DNA of 64,000 nt from Prunus persica (Eukaryota; Streptophyta; Magnoliopsida; Rosales; Rosaceae). How positions within the stretch are numbered: the stretch's first letter is position 1; the number at the start of each line of letters is the position of its first letter. Made by a program: the position numbers and the translations under genes. The stretch is taken from NCBI RefSeq assembly GCF_000346465.2, contig NC_034013.1, forward strand, positions 5,663,598 to 5,727,597, in the 5' to 3' direction. Under the pieces are notes generated by a model. That model worked only from the letters and a program-made list of their open reading frames with translations, did not search any database and had not been told where the DNA came from. Shown here in pieces: positions 12,155 to 25,061 of this stretch.

Positions 12155-13584
12155 AACTTTCATGTTAGAAGAATTTTTATCTAAAGTGGTGAATACATGT
12201 ACAAGTTGTAGTACAAAAAATAAGATTAGTGGGAGCGACAAATTTGTTCACGAAATTAATGTGACAGTGTTTCATTCATTCGAACTCTAGGTCCACCCTA
12301 AACTTTAACATGTATACTGCTATATTAATTGGTGAAGAAAATTGATGGCTGTATGTAGAGCATTATTTAGCAAAAGAGGAGCATGGAAGTAATCTTCACT
12401 TGGATTTCTACTCATGAATACTAGATCACTTGCGTATCAACTAAGAGACAAAAGGGGTCAATCGAATATAACTGTCTTCCATTAGTTTTGCTTTAAGGGC
12501 AATGTGTTTGATAAAATGCCTCAATGCGGCCAAATTTCCTACGGAGGAACGATAGCCATTGTATTTAACCTGCACGAGGAGGACACAGCTTCTTCATCTT
12601 GCCGCTATGCATTGGCAGAGTTCATATAAGGGATATGAATTACAAAATGGATGGAGTTAGATGCCTGACAAATTTTAGGGATGTCTCCCTGTGGATTTAG
12701 GTGAAACTCTCTTAACAAAAATGAGCTTTACGTATTATTTTCACAATTCCATGTTGTTCTATTGGTTGGTTTGGTTTGTTTTTGTTGCTCTTTCTTTTCC
12801 TTTCATATTTTAGTTTCATGTGTTCTTCTTCTGTTAGTGTTCAGCTCTCTCATTTTGCATCTCACTTCTTTCTAATAACGTTTCCCTTTTCCCTTTAAAT
12901 TGAAAAACATTCCCATTTCCCATTTTTGGGGGTTCCAGGTCCAAACAACTGCCAAATGGTTTGGAATTTGAAATCCTACTGATCAGGAACTTGACATGTG
13001 TAAGTCTGATTTTGTTCAGAACTTGAGATAGGCCTACAAAATTATCCCAGCTGAGTTGAATTTCTATGTTTTGGATACCTCTTCCATATTGCTGAGTATA
13101 GTGGATAAAATGGGTAAGACTAATACTTGCAATATAGTTTCTTAAGGGTATGGGTCACCTTTAGGCTATACATTAACAAAATTATTTGGGTCAGTGGGGT
13201 ATAAATCGATTGGTTGAGTTCTTTCGCCTCCGCCCATGTAGGTAAAGATTTGAAATCCCATAGCATCCAATAAATATTTTGTAAAACTCACCCTCCCCTA
13301 TCGCTTATACTCAAAACAAAATTATTTGGATTCACATGGCTAGGCTTTCAGTGTTTCACCTATGTTAATTCTCCAAGACCTAAAGTACGTCAAATTCCAC
13401 CAAACAAAAAGATTGTAAGTCAATGGGGCCCGCCGCAACCATACATAAACTCCAATGCAGGACAAGTATAGTTAGTTAATTGCCATCATCATTATGTAAT
13501 ATCTGAAGCTTCCAGCAGTCGCTTTAAAGCAGAGATTCATATTAAAGCGACTGTCTGTGTATCATGCGCTATGTTAATTTATTC
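12155..13584. other. ALG2 downstream flank, no gene seen
   Basis: No convincing coding stretch on either strand. The last ~80 bp before 13585 should be the ALG2 3'UTR (minus strand). A stretch near 13200-13270 weakly resembles a tRNA-derived SINE, but its boundaries are not clear. Confidence 0.4.
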
Positions 13585-16167
13585 TCAGTCTCTCTTTGTC
13601 CGAGCAATATCAACAAGGTATTGATTCAAATTCTGACCAAATATTTTTGTAGAGAATGACTCCGTGACATGCTTTCGAGCTTCTGTACCCATTCTCTGTG
13701 CCATCTGTGGGTCTTGAATGAGTTTAGCCATAGCCAAGGAGAATTCTCTTGGGTTACCCTCACAAAGAAATCCTGTTACACCATCCTTAACTGTTTCTAC
13801 AGGGCCCCCACTATTGCATGCAATAACAGGTTTGTGAGCCGCCATCGCTTCCAGAGGAACAATGCCAAAGTGTTCATCCTGCATTATTGAATACTGCACG
13901 TCAAATTCATTTCTTCACTATATCCAATCAATGGAACCAAATAAAGAAATTAGCACCTTTGGCGTATAAAGAACACATAGGCATTGGGAGAGAAGTGCAT
14001 TTCTTTCAGCCGTTGAGCAAGATGTGATGAAGTTAACCTGACTAGACACTCCTTCCCTTTTCGCTAAACTTCTGAGCTCCTCCAAGTACTCAACATTTTC
14101 CTTCAAGCGCTTATCAAAACCACCTAAAACAAAAGACATGTATCAATTTTTTCACCCATATGTGCACAAGTCATGCAATTCTATCCATCAAAGTATGAAA
14201 TGATGCTGGATTAATGTATCAATGTCAACCGGCAGGCATTCGAGTAGGCATTGGATCCTTTGGTATAGGGCCCAAACAAATATCATCAAGAATTACCGAA
14301 AACAAGGACCAAGCATATCTAACCCGGTAGCTTGTATAGTAATTTAAAGTCCTTTTTTTTTTTTTTTTTTTCAAAGGGTGTACTTACTAATTAGCATAAA
14401 ATGTCCATCAATAAGACTACCCAGGCAGATAAAAAAAGTAGGAACTTGCCTGCAATTGTTAAGGAAGCTTCAGCCAGATTGGGGCCTTGAAGCACATCTC
14501 CTCCTAGGGTCTGAAGCATAGAAAAGGCCAAAATTGCCAAGTCTATATTCTTTTTCTTCTCAAAACGGTTGATGGACAGAAAATTCAACCTACAACAAGG
14601 AAATAAACAAATAACCGAAACTGTAAATTACCAAATAAAATTCAAAGAAAAGTCATCTAACAAATGGTTAGATATGGAATCATAAAAGCATGCCTAAAAC
14701 CATAAGGAAACAACAGATACACAAACACGTTCATTACTTATAAGAATCGGTGGGTTCATCAAACTGATTCACATTGACAGCTGGGTAAAGAACAGCTGGC
14801 TGAACTCCTCGCGCATCAAGACGCTTAAAGGTCTTTGCAAACATAGATGCCGTAAATTTGCTATTAACAAGAATCTTATCAGCAATTCCTGCAGCAGTAT
14901 CATTTAAACAAATAATATGGTAAGGAATAGCTGTACACACACAACAAAAGAACACTAGAGAGATGCAGTCAACACATCACATAAAAACGATAAAACCAAG
15001 AAATGGAATCAGACCAGTTGTCATTTCTTCTATGAAGTCTATCGGTTTTCTATATATCCTCCTTAGAATAGTTGTATGTTGAGCCAGTAATAAATCTGGA
15101 AAATGGCAATAAAAAAGAACCTGTACACAAAGACGTAACACATAAAACAACTATAATAGCAAACAATGCTACATAACAATTCGTACAAGATAGGTGCAAG
15201 CACCTTTGTTGACTTCTTTAGCTTCAGCAATGGGATGACAACAGAAACCTGATCAGCTAGTATCACATCAAATGATGGCCACATGACCAGCACACACACA
15301 GCAACAAAAAGGCACCGCAGATATGCACACAAAGCATGAAGATGATAGAATATATGTCGGGGTAGGAAAGCGCCATATACAGTCACAGGAAAGGTACCTG
15401 GCAAACCGATGACATTAAAACATCAAACTATGCACTGCTTTAGAATGACAGCTAACCAACACCAAACTGAGAACAGGTTCCCCAAAAAGGAAGCAGAAAG
15501 CATAAGCCATCTTCCAACTCTAAGGTCTAACACCCATCTGTCTATTTAGTAGTATTATGCGATATATTTCTCAAGGCAGGTTGTATTTCTAACCATGGTA
15601 CTCCTAGAAATACACACACACACCAAGACTACTTGAACCTGAAATCTTTCAGTATTCTACTGTGACTTCTTTTCTTCCTCCAAAGGATGCATACAAAATT
15701 TTATCTTCTTGTGTACATATAAGTCTCGGATTTCAACTTTCAAATGGCATTACAATTTGATGTAGGATAAGGGCATGAGTTTTTGTGGTTGCCGAACACA
15801 CCTATTTGATTTATTGTACCATAGACATTCCAACCCTAAGTAAACCCCACCACATTTTCACAAATACAATGATTTCAAAGATAAATTTGAAGTACAAAAA
15901 AGGCACACCAGAAATAGTCTCCTCAAAACAGCGATTTTTGTCATGGTGCGCTGTGAAAACATGAACTTTATGCCCATGGGATGCAAGTTCCACAGCCGCA
16001 TCAACAACTAGTCTTTCAGCTCCACCTGCACATCACATCACAAAAACATAAGGCCAAAACAACTTCTTTACAATCTTCAATGATGACAAGAAGAAATAGA
16101 AATTACCTATACCCAGATCAGGATGAATAATGGCAATATTCAACTTTGAGCTTCCTTTCTTTGCCAT
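13585..16167 (-). CDS. ALG2: Alpha-1,3/1,6-mannosyltransferase ALG2
   Basis: ALG2 adds the second and third mannoses to the dolichol-linked N-glycan precursor on the cytosolic face of the ER. Eight coding exons on the minus strand are 16107-16167, 15909-16025, 15204-15397, 15015-15120, 14738-14888, 14450-14589, 13957-14123 and 13585-13878. They total 1230 bp, or 409 residues, close to the family length. The N-terminus reads [20 protein letters not shown] followed by [14 protein letters not shown]. Exon 4 encodes [15 protein letters not shown]. The GT4-type EX7E motif is E314...E322 ([13 protein letters not shown]), followed by NSGGPVETV. The intron between exons 6 and 7 (14124-14449) uses a GC donor (GCAAGT). 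I chose ATG 16165-16167 over an upstream in-frame ATG because it matches the family start. It looks intact. Confidence 0.93.
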
Positions 16168-18330
16168 TTTCCAACAAATGAAAGATTGTCCAGTTCTTGG
16201 TAAATTCTCATTCAAGGAGAATAATGGGTCAAAACTGGATACAGATGAGAGATAGGAAATTAGAAGTATAATCAGCATTACATGACATGAACTAGTGTAA
16301 AATTAAAAAACATGGTGTCTATGAAATCAAATACAAGATTGAAACAAGGTAGAATTTGCTTAAAAGACAAGTAACCTAATCTTAAAATAACCCATTGGTA
16401 GGCCTATCTACTATGGGGGTGTTTGGTACACAGGACTGGACTGGACATGACTAAATTCAACGACTGGCTTGGATTGGCTTGGCTTGGACTTAGTCCTATC
16501 CTATATTTGGTGGAGTGCTGGACTAAGGGGGTCTAAAGGGCTTCGACCAAAAAAAAAAAAAAAAAAGGGGGTCTAAGGGGCAAACTAGTGTTATTTAGCA
16601 CTATCCTATGTTTGGTGCAATCCAAGACAGGACTATATTTCTAAACTATAAAATAATTATTTTAAACATTAAATCATTTTTTTTCTGTTCTTAAATATGC
16701 GTTATAAAAAAATTACAAACTGATAATTACAAAAATTATGAACTACTAAATAAATCCAAAACTAATTTAACTATTACAAACAAATACATATATAAAAGTC
16801 ATCAACAGGCCCATAGAACCACTCAACCTCTCTCATCTACAGCCTCTCAGTCCTCAAAGAGAAGGTTCACCAAGCCAAACCTGTCAGCATCCTCATATCC
16901 CCATGCAGAAAGAGTTAAGACAAAATTAGACTAAAGACTAATTAAATAAATGCAAATGAATGACCAAATTAAGCCCAGGGATTACATTATCCACACAATT
17001 CTATGATATCGACCCTGACAAGTAAATTAAACCAAATGCATTGCAAATTCAATCCAACTCAACTTGATCGCCAAATCAATCAAGTGAAGCACACCAAACT
17101 AACTTACCCAACTTGATCACCTAATTATTCAAATGAATTGTTAGAACCTGTGTCTGACTTAACTTTCTCAAAACAAAACCCAACATCATATCACAATTAT
17201 CAATCAGCAGATGAACAATAGAACACGAGTCTTCCTTGGTCCACGTAGTAATTGCAAACCAAAAATACATCAAACACTAGACCCAATTGACCAAAAAATA
17301 CATATTATCCTTTAATACAACCAACAAACTTCAAAGCTTTCTCACTTACAAAACTATACAGTTTTCAAGAGTTTATAATCAGTTGAGTATGGTAATCAGA
17401 TAGTTTATTAATGGAGATGGCCTTAGTATAGACATGCAACACAGATGCAGTACAATTTACTTTCATTCAATTTCTACACAAAACTAATCTTTCAGATTGA
17501 TAAAGCGATTCATTGCAAACTGAAATTCCAGAGCCATGAGCATAATGCCAAGAAGAAGAATATCATATCAGCACAGAATTGAATAGTGAAATGAGCATAC
17601 TTCAAAACACAAAACTGGGTCTTAGAAAAGCTTAATTTCTCAAGAAACAAGCTTCAGCTCCAAACTGATTGAAAACAACATTTATCCTAACTTTAAGACT
17701 TCACCACCTTCTTTGTATATTGAAACAGAAAACCAACTCTCACAGAACATATAAATCCAGCCTATTTTTCACCGCCTACAAACTGAAATAAAACAATCAC
17801 AGATGCACTTGTAAACCCAGAAAAAAAAAAAAAGAGCTTACTTTAGAAAAGCAATAAATGGGTCCTCCAGATTCAATAGCGTCAATAACAACCAAAAAAC
17901 AAAAAGGAAAAGGAAAAATCACATATTGTAAGCTGCAAAATGAAATTAGACCACAATTTCAATCCCAAATAATCAACAATACGACCAATACAAATCCGAA
18001 TATAACACATAAATATTTTTCTTCTACTTCCCCAATTACGATTCATTTAGAAATCACAGAAAAAATTAATAAAATAAATCCAACGAAAAAAAAAAACCAA
18101 TATCAAAGAAGCAATAAAGGATGAATTATAAAGCTAGCAGAGCTTACCTCAACAGTGAATCAATGAAAGCCTTAAGATTTGCACAGAGTAAGAAGTAACC
18201 CCAATCGTTAAATCTGCACAAAATCAAAATTAAAATCAGTGGACAAAGTAGAGGAGAGAGGAGAAAGGAGAGAAGAGGAGAGATTGAGGCAAACTAGAGA
18301 GGTAGATGAAGACCCTCGCTCATGAAACTG
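16168..18330 (-). other. Probable ALG2 5'UTR and long leader intron
   Basis: No coding sequence was found on either strand. A minus-strand donor-like junction (GTTGAG|GTAAGC, near 18146-18150) next to a GA-rich leader (about 18150-18330) suggests an upstream non-coding exon and a leader intron of about 1.9 kb. The acceptor was not fixed. The interval holds a MITE-like stretch near 16413-16640. Confidence 0.45.
16413..16640. mobile_element. MITE-like repeat in the ALG2 leader intron
   Basis: It begins GGGGGTGTTTGGTACACAGG, a common start for plant MITEs, and contains repeated TCCTATCCTAT(A/G)TTTGGTG blocks and an A20 run (near 16546-16565). No matching inverted end or TSD was established, so the right boundary is approximate. 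Confidence 0.35.
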
Positions 18331-19152
18331 GAGAAGAAGACGAGAGCTCCAGAGCGTGAAAACGAAGACGAGCGTGTTTTGTTTTCGCGAGAGATGGGCT
18401 CGTTATTTTGGGCCGCCTTATTTAAGCACTGCTTTTTAAATGGGCTAAGGTAAGCCCTGTTAGTGAGCTTCTTAAATAAGCTCATGCTTGGCATGATAGC
18501 CTCTTGTAGTCCCCGAGTCATTCTATGGTCGGGGCCTTATATATGGTTCTTAAGTAAGATTTTATATCTTTATTATTAACGGTCATATAAAAGGTCCTCA
18601 CTACATAATTCTTGTCTAGTCCCCTCCCCTTTGACAAACATGCCCTAAGAGAACTGGACCCTAATCTAGTGCGAATAGAGGGAATCATACGTTATTGCTC
18701 GGGGCATTTGGTGAATTCCCACTTATGAAATCTCACCTCACCAATCTCTTCTGATAATTTTGTATTTATGTCGAAGCTATCCTCCTCAATATGTTAACAA
18801 ACTCAATAGTCTTTCATTTTTATAATAATCCTCCCTTACTAGCTTGAAATTGCAAAATTTATCATACGATAAACTAATCATTGTTTGCAATCTAATAATA
18901 TGGGTAATGGTCTAAGCCCACTCGTGGGCAATGGGAAACATGGGAGTTAACCCAAGTTTCAATCCAATTTAGATTAGTGAGACCTCAGTTTAACCTTTAT
19001 CTAATCACAATCTTTCCTCTAACTCTTATTTCCAAGTATAGGGTTGGCCCGTAAATCTAATATCTAGAAGACTCATAATCTTTCCTCCACCACACGCTCA
19101 TACCTCTTGTAGAGCCAATAGAATCGATAGATATCCCTTTCTTATATCCACG
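18331..19152. other. ALG2 upstream region, no gene seen
   Basis: It contains the likely ALG2 promoter and a possible small inverted-repeat element (GGCATGATAGCC near 18490; reverse GGGCATGTTTGTC near 18646), without a clear TSD. No coding frame was recognised. Confidence 0.35.
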
Positions 19153-19338
19153 CTATGGACGAAGCTTTGTATTACGATGGTGATTTTTCTTCGTTTCTAT
19201 TAGAAACACCACCCTGGGATTTTTGGAACGTAAAAGTTCCTTAAGATACAAAACTGTCAAGGGGTTCCCAAACCCTTGACAGTTCCAAGACAGTTGTATC
19301 ATAACTCCATTATATTTGATTTGGTCCAGCCACCACAA
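19153..19338 (-). mobile_element. LINE remnant: endonuclease N-terminus
   Basis: The minus-strand frame contains LSWNCQGFGNPLTVLYLKEL followed by LLRSKNPRVVFLIETK. This is the start of the APE-type endonuclease domain of plant non-LTR retrotransposons. The frame ends after about 60 residues. An overlapping frame upstream (19299-19484) may be decayed sequence of the same element. No reverse transcriptase follows. Confidence 0.7.
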
Positions 19339-19596
19339 CCCTGGAGGGGGGAAGAATCCTCCAAACCCATTTTGCTCCTATATCTCTCCATCGCTTCAAG
19401 TTCTTTCGAAGTGCTAACCACCACCTCATAGATCCTTCTTTGTTGTTTTTCTCGTCCTCCCTCCATCTTCGTGATGATAGGCACCGCTGCAAATAAACAA
19501 AATACTTAATCTTAGCAACATATGCTAAAAAGCCCTCGATCTATTGAATACTTATTCAAGATCAAATAATGAATTTAAATTGCATAAAATCATTTA

Positions 19597-20747
19597 TGAA
19601 AGCAAAGGTCCACTCACTCCTGGTCCGAGCTTAACCTCTTGAAGGTCCTTCCTGCGGGTCGGTCTAGGCCCGTGTGCCTGATTAAACCATCGTGAATACT
19701 TAATTAATAAACTGCTCGATATAAGTATTTAATTAAAACCCGGACCCCCCGGCTCCTAGAAGTGCATGCACTAACTATAAAATCATTCATATGCCCACAA
19801 AAACTTTCCTTACATTTAGAATGGTTTCAAAGTGTCTCGAAACTCAAAAAGCCCTAAAGTCCCAAAAAGTCAACCTGGGACCCCGTGGGGTCCACGACCT
19901 CTAATTTTGATCCGGAAGCTCCTAGAGGTTCCAATACACCCAGGGCACATGTCCCGAGAGTTTGATCTCTGGAGGCCGGAAAAACTCCAAACTGCCGGCC
20001 CAAACTCCTACTCTAGGGGAAAACCCTATTTGGAACCACTTTTGTTCTTGGACCTACCCCAAAAACTGGTCGGAAGTGGCCGAAATTGAGATCCCAAAAC
20101 TGGCCGAACCCTAACTCGAAAATCGAACTATTTACGCTTTGAATCGATGAAAACCTACCCAACCATCAATTAGAGCATGGAAAATAGGTGGAAAAGCATA
20201 CCTCACTCGTCAAGATTGGTGGCCGGAGGACGACGTACGACGCCGGTGAAATTTCGACTGAAACCGGTCAGGTTTCATGGTTTTCTGGCAAAATCATGGC
20301 AGCTAAACGGCAGGGGAGGGTCGGGCTTGGCGGCGGAGCTGACGCTGGTGCATTTGGGTTCGGTCACGATGGTCGGGGTGTGGTATGGCGGTGGTTATGA
20401 AGGTTTGGCTGGAGGAAAATTGCCCCAAAAAGGGGGGGGGAAGGGGGTGTGTTTGCATGGAGAGAGAGAGAGAGACAGATTTTTTAAAATCTGATTTACT
20501 CTAAATTACGTTTTTGTCCCTCAGAGTAATTTGCTCGTATTTTCCCCGTTATAACTTCGATTCGAGCCCACTACGTATCTATAGACTCATTTCATCGCGC
20601 TCTACGCAACAGTACAAGCAAAATTTCCAAATTCCTTCTCGATCAAAAAGTCAAATTTTTTTCTTTACTAATTTAATATAGGGGCAAAATTGTCTTTCTC
20701 TCTAATAAATTAATAATTAAATATTATTTAAGGACCGGGTTATTACA
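19597..20747 (-). mobile_element. Solo LTR, 1151 bp, probable Gypsy type
   Basis: It is bounded by a perfect 5-bp TSD, ATTTA (19592-19596, 20748-20752). Read on the minus strand it starts TGTAATAACCCGGTCC, a start familiar from plant Gypsy LTRs, and ends CTTTGCTTTCA. The interior is visibly more GC-rich (around 20200-20400) than the flanks. The open frames at 19832-20494 are chance frames in this LTR. No PBS or second LTR was seen. Confidence 0.8.
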
Positions 20748-20775
20748 ATTTAAATATATCTAAGTCGATTTTGGG

Positions 20776-20867
20776 GACAAAGTAAACTATATATTAAGTT
20801 ATATAACACATGTTGAATAATTAGAGAAGGGACACGAAAGGGACACCCAATTGGGAAGATCGGATCT
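20776..20867 (+). repeat. Left copy of a ~92-bp dispersed inverted repeat
   Basis: It runs from GACAAAGTAAACTATATATT to ATCGGATCT and matches 22986-23080 in inverted orientation with scattered mismatches, including GTTGAATAATTAGAGAAGGG exactly. Confidence 0.75.
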
Positions 20868-20966
20868 ACTCCCATTGATGAATGACTATCTTGGCTAGTC
20901 ATTTCCTCTTATATTATGGCCTAAGCCATGACAAAGGTACACAGTATGACATAGAGTACGTAGTTA

Positions 20967-21240
20967 GAGCATCTCCAAGAATAGTAGCAAATTGAACTAT
21001 TCAAATGAAAGTTTGTAGACTTATGTAGCAATTTGAAAAGGCTTATTTGCTACTTTAGTAATTTATGCCCCAACAGACTCTTCAATTCAATTAAGTCAAT
21101 GTCAACTTACCAGTCCCGAAGAGAGAGAGAGGTTGCAGCTTTTATGACTGAGTTTGACAATACTGTTAGAGATGATTTTGATAATGTGGCTCACATATTT
21201 TAGCATTCCAAAGCTGTTGAAAAGGTTGATGGAGATGCTT
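20967..21240. mobile_element. Tourist-like MITE (PIF/Harbinger type)
   Basis: Terminal repeats are GAGCATCTCC on the left and GGAGATGCTT on the right, one mismatch from perfect inversion. They are flanked by TTA on both sides (20964-20966, 21241-21243). The size of 274 bp and a 3-bp TTA duplication fit a Tourist-type MITE. No coding capacity. Confidence 0.7.
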
Positions 21241-21377
21241 TTAGCATACCATAACAAAATGTCTTCATTATCGTTCCAAATACTCAATGACATGAGATGA
21301 GAACCATTTTTTTTTGAAAGAGCAACTCAATGACAAAAAATTAACAAAAATTAATCAATTGCATTATAAAAAAAAAG

Positions 21378-22180
21378 CCCTTACATTTTTGCTCACCACT
21401 TTAACCCAAGAGGTATCATCACCACCCTTTTCAACACTTGACACATGTCCATGAGCATAACCATAGTTCCACAAATACAACACAACAAGTTAACAATGGT
21501 TAGGCCCATGAACAAGTAGGGGTGGGCACGGTTCGGTTTGGACCGGTTTTTGCCTCAAATTAGAACCGATCCAATACTATTCATCCGGTTTGGTTCGGTT
21601 CGGTTTTAATAAAAAAAATTTCAAAAACTGTCCGATTCGGTTTGAACCGGTTTCGGTCCAGTTCCGGTTCGGTTCGGTTTTGAACTGGATTATAAAAATT
21701 ATTTTTTTAAATTACTTTTTAATACAATTCTCAACTGAAATATTATTTTTTTACTTGAAAATTAACAAATTATTCAATTTCATATAAAAAATAAATATTA
21801 AAGTGAGAAAATAGAGATATTTTGACATTGAACTTGGATAAATATTATGTTTTTTTTAGTGAAATTAAAAATATAGCATTAAATATAAATATATATATTG
21901 AAATTATATATTTTTTTAGTTTCACCGGTTCGGTTCGGCCCGGTTCGGTTTTTGAAGACACGGAACCGGATCCGGAACCGGTCCAAACCGGTCCGGTTCG
22001 GTTTTTGACCGGTTTTTGACTTTTTGGTCAACTCGGTTTTTTTCCGGTTTGGTTTGGTGCGGTTTGGTTTGGATTTCCGGTTCGCCGGTTTGAGTGCCCA
22101 CCCCTATGAACAAGTGTCAAGTGTTTAGAAAGATAGTGATAATACACATTGGGTTAAAGTGGTGAGCAAAAATATTCCCT
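21378..22180. mobile_element. Fold-back MITE split by a nested hAT element
   Basis: Left arm ATTTTTGCTCACCACTTTAA (from about 21385) pairs with right-arm TTAAAGTGGTGAGCAAAAAT (to about 22175). Inner segments also pair (CCATGAGCATAACCATAG with CAATGGTTAGGCCCATG). Without the nested hAT element, about 210 bp of hairpin-forming sequence remains. Outer boundaries are approximate and no TSD was fixed. Confidence 0.65.
21517..22106. mobile_element. hAT-type element nested in a MITE
   Basis: It has a perfect 8-bp TSD, TGAACAAG (21509-21516, 22107-22114). Terminal repeats are TAGGGGTGGGCA and TGCCCACCCCTA, the classic hAT form. Its subterminal regions are dense in CGGTTCGGTTT repeats. It is 590 bp long with no transposase. 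Confidence 0.9.
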
Positions 22181-22181
22181 T

Positions 22182-22340
22182 GGAATTACTTACAACTTTA
22201 TACAAGAAACTAGAAAACCATATATTGTGCTAATTATCTTTATAATACAAGAAATAGAATCACTAATAAATTGACTATCTACAACACTAATTATCGGAGA
22301 TCATCATAATCAACTCAATTAATCTTGTCTTCTTTTAACA
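22182..22340 (-). pseudogene. Diverged inverted copy of the CLSY 3'UTR
   Basis: The minus strand of this stretch matches the CLSY 3'UTR (about 4853-5057) over most of its length. Shared blocks include AGAAGACAAGAT, GATGATCTCCGATAATTAGT and TTCTTGTATAAAG-type sequence. It carries one copy of the segment that is a 33-bp tandem repeat downstream of CLSY. No coding sequence is included, and the fold-back MITE abuts its left end. Confidence 0.75.
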
Positions 22341-22554
22341 TTTCACATATCAAATTCACTCCATAGTAACAAACAAGAGATCCTTTTGTCACAGTTCTTA
22401 AGTCATAAAAAGTAATCATGTTCCTAATTAATTGCATATTAAGCCACAAAATATGTGACTATTATAAATTCATGAGTAATAATATTTTGTCAATATTAGT
22501 TTTATTATACATTTATTATATGCCTAAAATGACTTGGGTAAAAGCATCTACAAT

Positions 22555-23215
22555 AGGGATGACAATTTCCGACACGACCCGATACACGACTTAAAATTTG
22601 CATGGAAAATTAGTGGGTCAACCCACATGATTAAATTTTCGGGTCATTTTCAGATCAACCTGTCATTGACCCATTTATAAATGGGTGAATTTTGAGTCAA
22701 CCCACTAATCCGTTAAAATACTTATATAACCCATTTATTAAATGGGTCAACCTGCCAACCCTTTTTTTATTCTTCATTTTTTAAATTTATTTTATTTGTA
22801 TTTCTCAATCTTCATACATAGAGAGAGGCAAAATACAATCACAATTTTATATAAAATATAAAAAATAAAAAATGCAATTAGGATTTTTTTTATTTGCTAC
22901 CACTTAGCGGGTCAACTTGACACGACTTGAAACCCGCATGAAAAATTAACGGGTTAACTCGTAAATGATACGTTTATTAAAGGGTAGCGGATCCGATGTT
23001 CCCAATTTGGTGTTCCATTCATGTCCCTTCTCTAATTATTCAACACATGTCATATTACTTAACATATAGTTAACTTTGTTTTTTATTTGCTACCATTTAG
23101 TGGGTCAACTCAACACTACTTGAAACTCGCACGGAAAATTAACGGGTTAACTTGTAAATGATACGTTTATTAAACAGGTTGGGTTTGGATTGAGTATTTT
23201 TTATACATATATAAT
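22555..23215. mobile_element. Degenerate hAT-like element with GGGTCAACCC repeats
   Basis: It starts with TAGGGATGACAATTT, typical of a plant hAT MITE family, and is full of GGGTCAACCCAC and GACACGAC motifs. No right terminus or TSD was found. A ~100-bp segment is duplicated directly (about 22884-22983 and 23079-23178), with the 22986-23080 repeat between the copies. Confidence 0.5.
22986..23080 (-). repeat. Right copy of the ~92-bp dispersed inverted repeat
   Basis: Inverted counterpart of 20776-20867. It sits precisely between two direct ~100-bp copies of hAT-like sequence. Confidence 0.75.
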
Positions 23216-23441
23216 CTTGAGATGACACTACCCATTGCGAGCCCTAATCTAGGGATCTCTACCGTCAAGTTAACCCGTATGCATCTGTCTTCATTTTTGC
23301 TATTCATTCTCAATCATTTGGATTTTTTTTTAAAAAAATAAAATAAAATAAAACTCATTGGCTAAGATAATTTGGCATAACCGGCTTCAGAATTTAGCTT
23401 TGAGTTTGGAGACTATTGAAAACTAAAAATTAAAAAAGAAT

Positions 23442-23514
23442 TTCCGTTGCCGGGACTTGAACCCGGGTCTCTCGGGTGAGAGCCGAGTATCCTGACCAAC
23501 TAGACTACAACGGA
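23442..23514 (-). tRNA. tRNA-Glu (anticodon CTC)
   Basis: On the minus strand 73 nt fold as a tRNA. The acceptor stem pairs TCCGTTG with CAACGGA plus discriminator A. The anticodon stem CTCGG/CCGAG encloses loop CTCTCAC, which reads anticodon CTC. The T-arm contains GGTTCAAGTCC. There is no intron. It reads GAG glutamate codons. It lies about 290 bp from the eL43 start codon, in divergent orientation. Confidence 0.96.
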
Positions 23515-23685
23515 ACTTGTTGTAGTGTCACGTCCAAGTCATTTTTAATGACATGGTTTGGTTCGTTGGTGATTAGGCCTACACGGAGTTTCTCATGTAA
23601 TTTGGGCTTTGTTTTTTTTACCCTCAACAAAGACTTATTTGTTTGGTTTTAAACCCAGCTGGGTTGACCCGTTTTAAAATGATCC

Positions 23686-23730
23686 AGCCCATTTGCGCTC
23701 TATAAATTAGAACAAACCAAGTTAGGGTTT
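23686..23730 (+). promoter_or_regulatory. eL43 core promoter with TATA box and telo-box
   Basis: The stretch has AGCCCAT (23686-23692; reverse of a site II TGGGCY motif), a TATA-like CTATAAAT (about 23699-23706) and a telo-box TTAGGGTTT (23722-23730). This trio is usual upstream of plant ribosomal protein genes. The start codon is about 75 bp downstream. Confidence 0.65.
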
Positions 23731-23803
23731 TCCTCTACTGCTCTGAGAAGTCAGTACCAGCCGCTTCAGCCCTTCACAGCCAGCGACCCTCGTACCCACA
23801 ACA

Positions 23804-25061
<1,258 letters not shown>

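Noticed and set aside
16413..18650. A single transposon from GGGGGTGTTTGGTA (16413) to the reverse-similar end at 18646
   Set aside because: It would span the ALG2 leader exon and promoter, the ends match only loosely, and no TSD was found.
19832..20494. Plus-strand frames of 85-105 codons in GC-rich DNA
   Set aside because: They lie wholly inside a solo LTR bounded by ATTTA duplications and have no recognisable domain.
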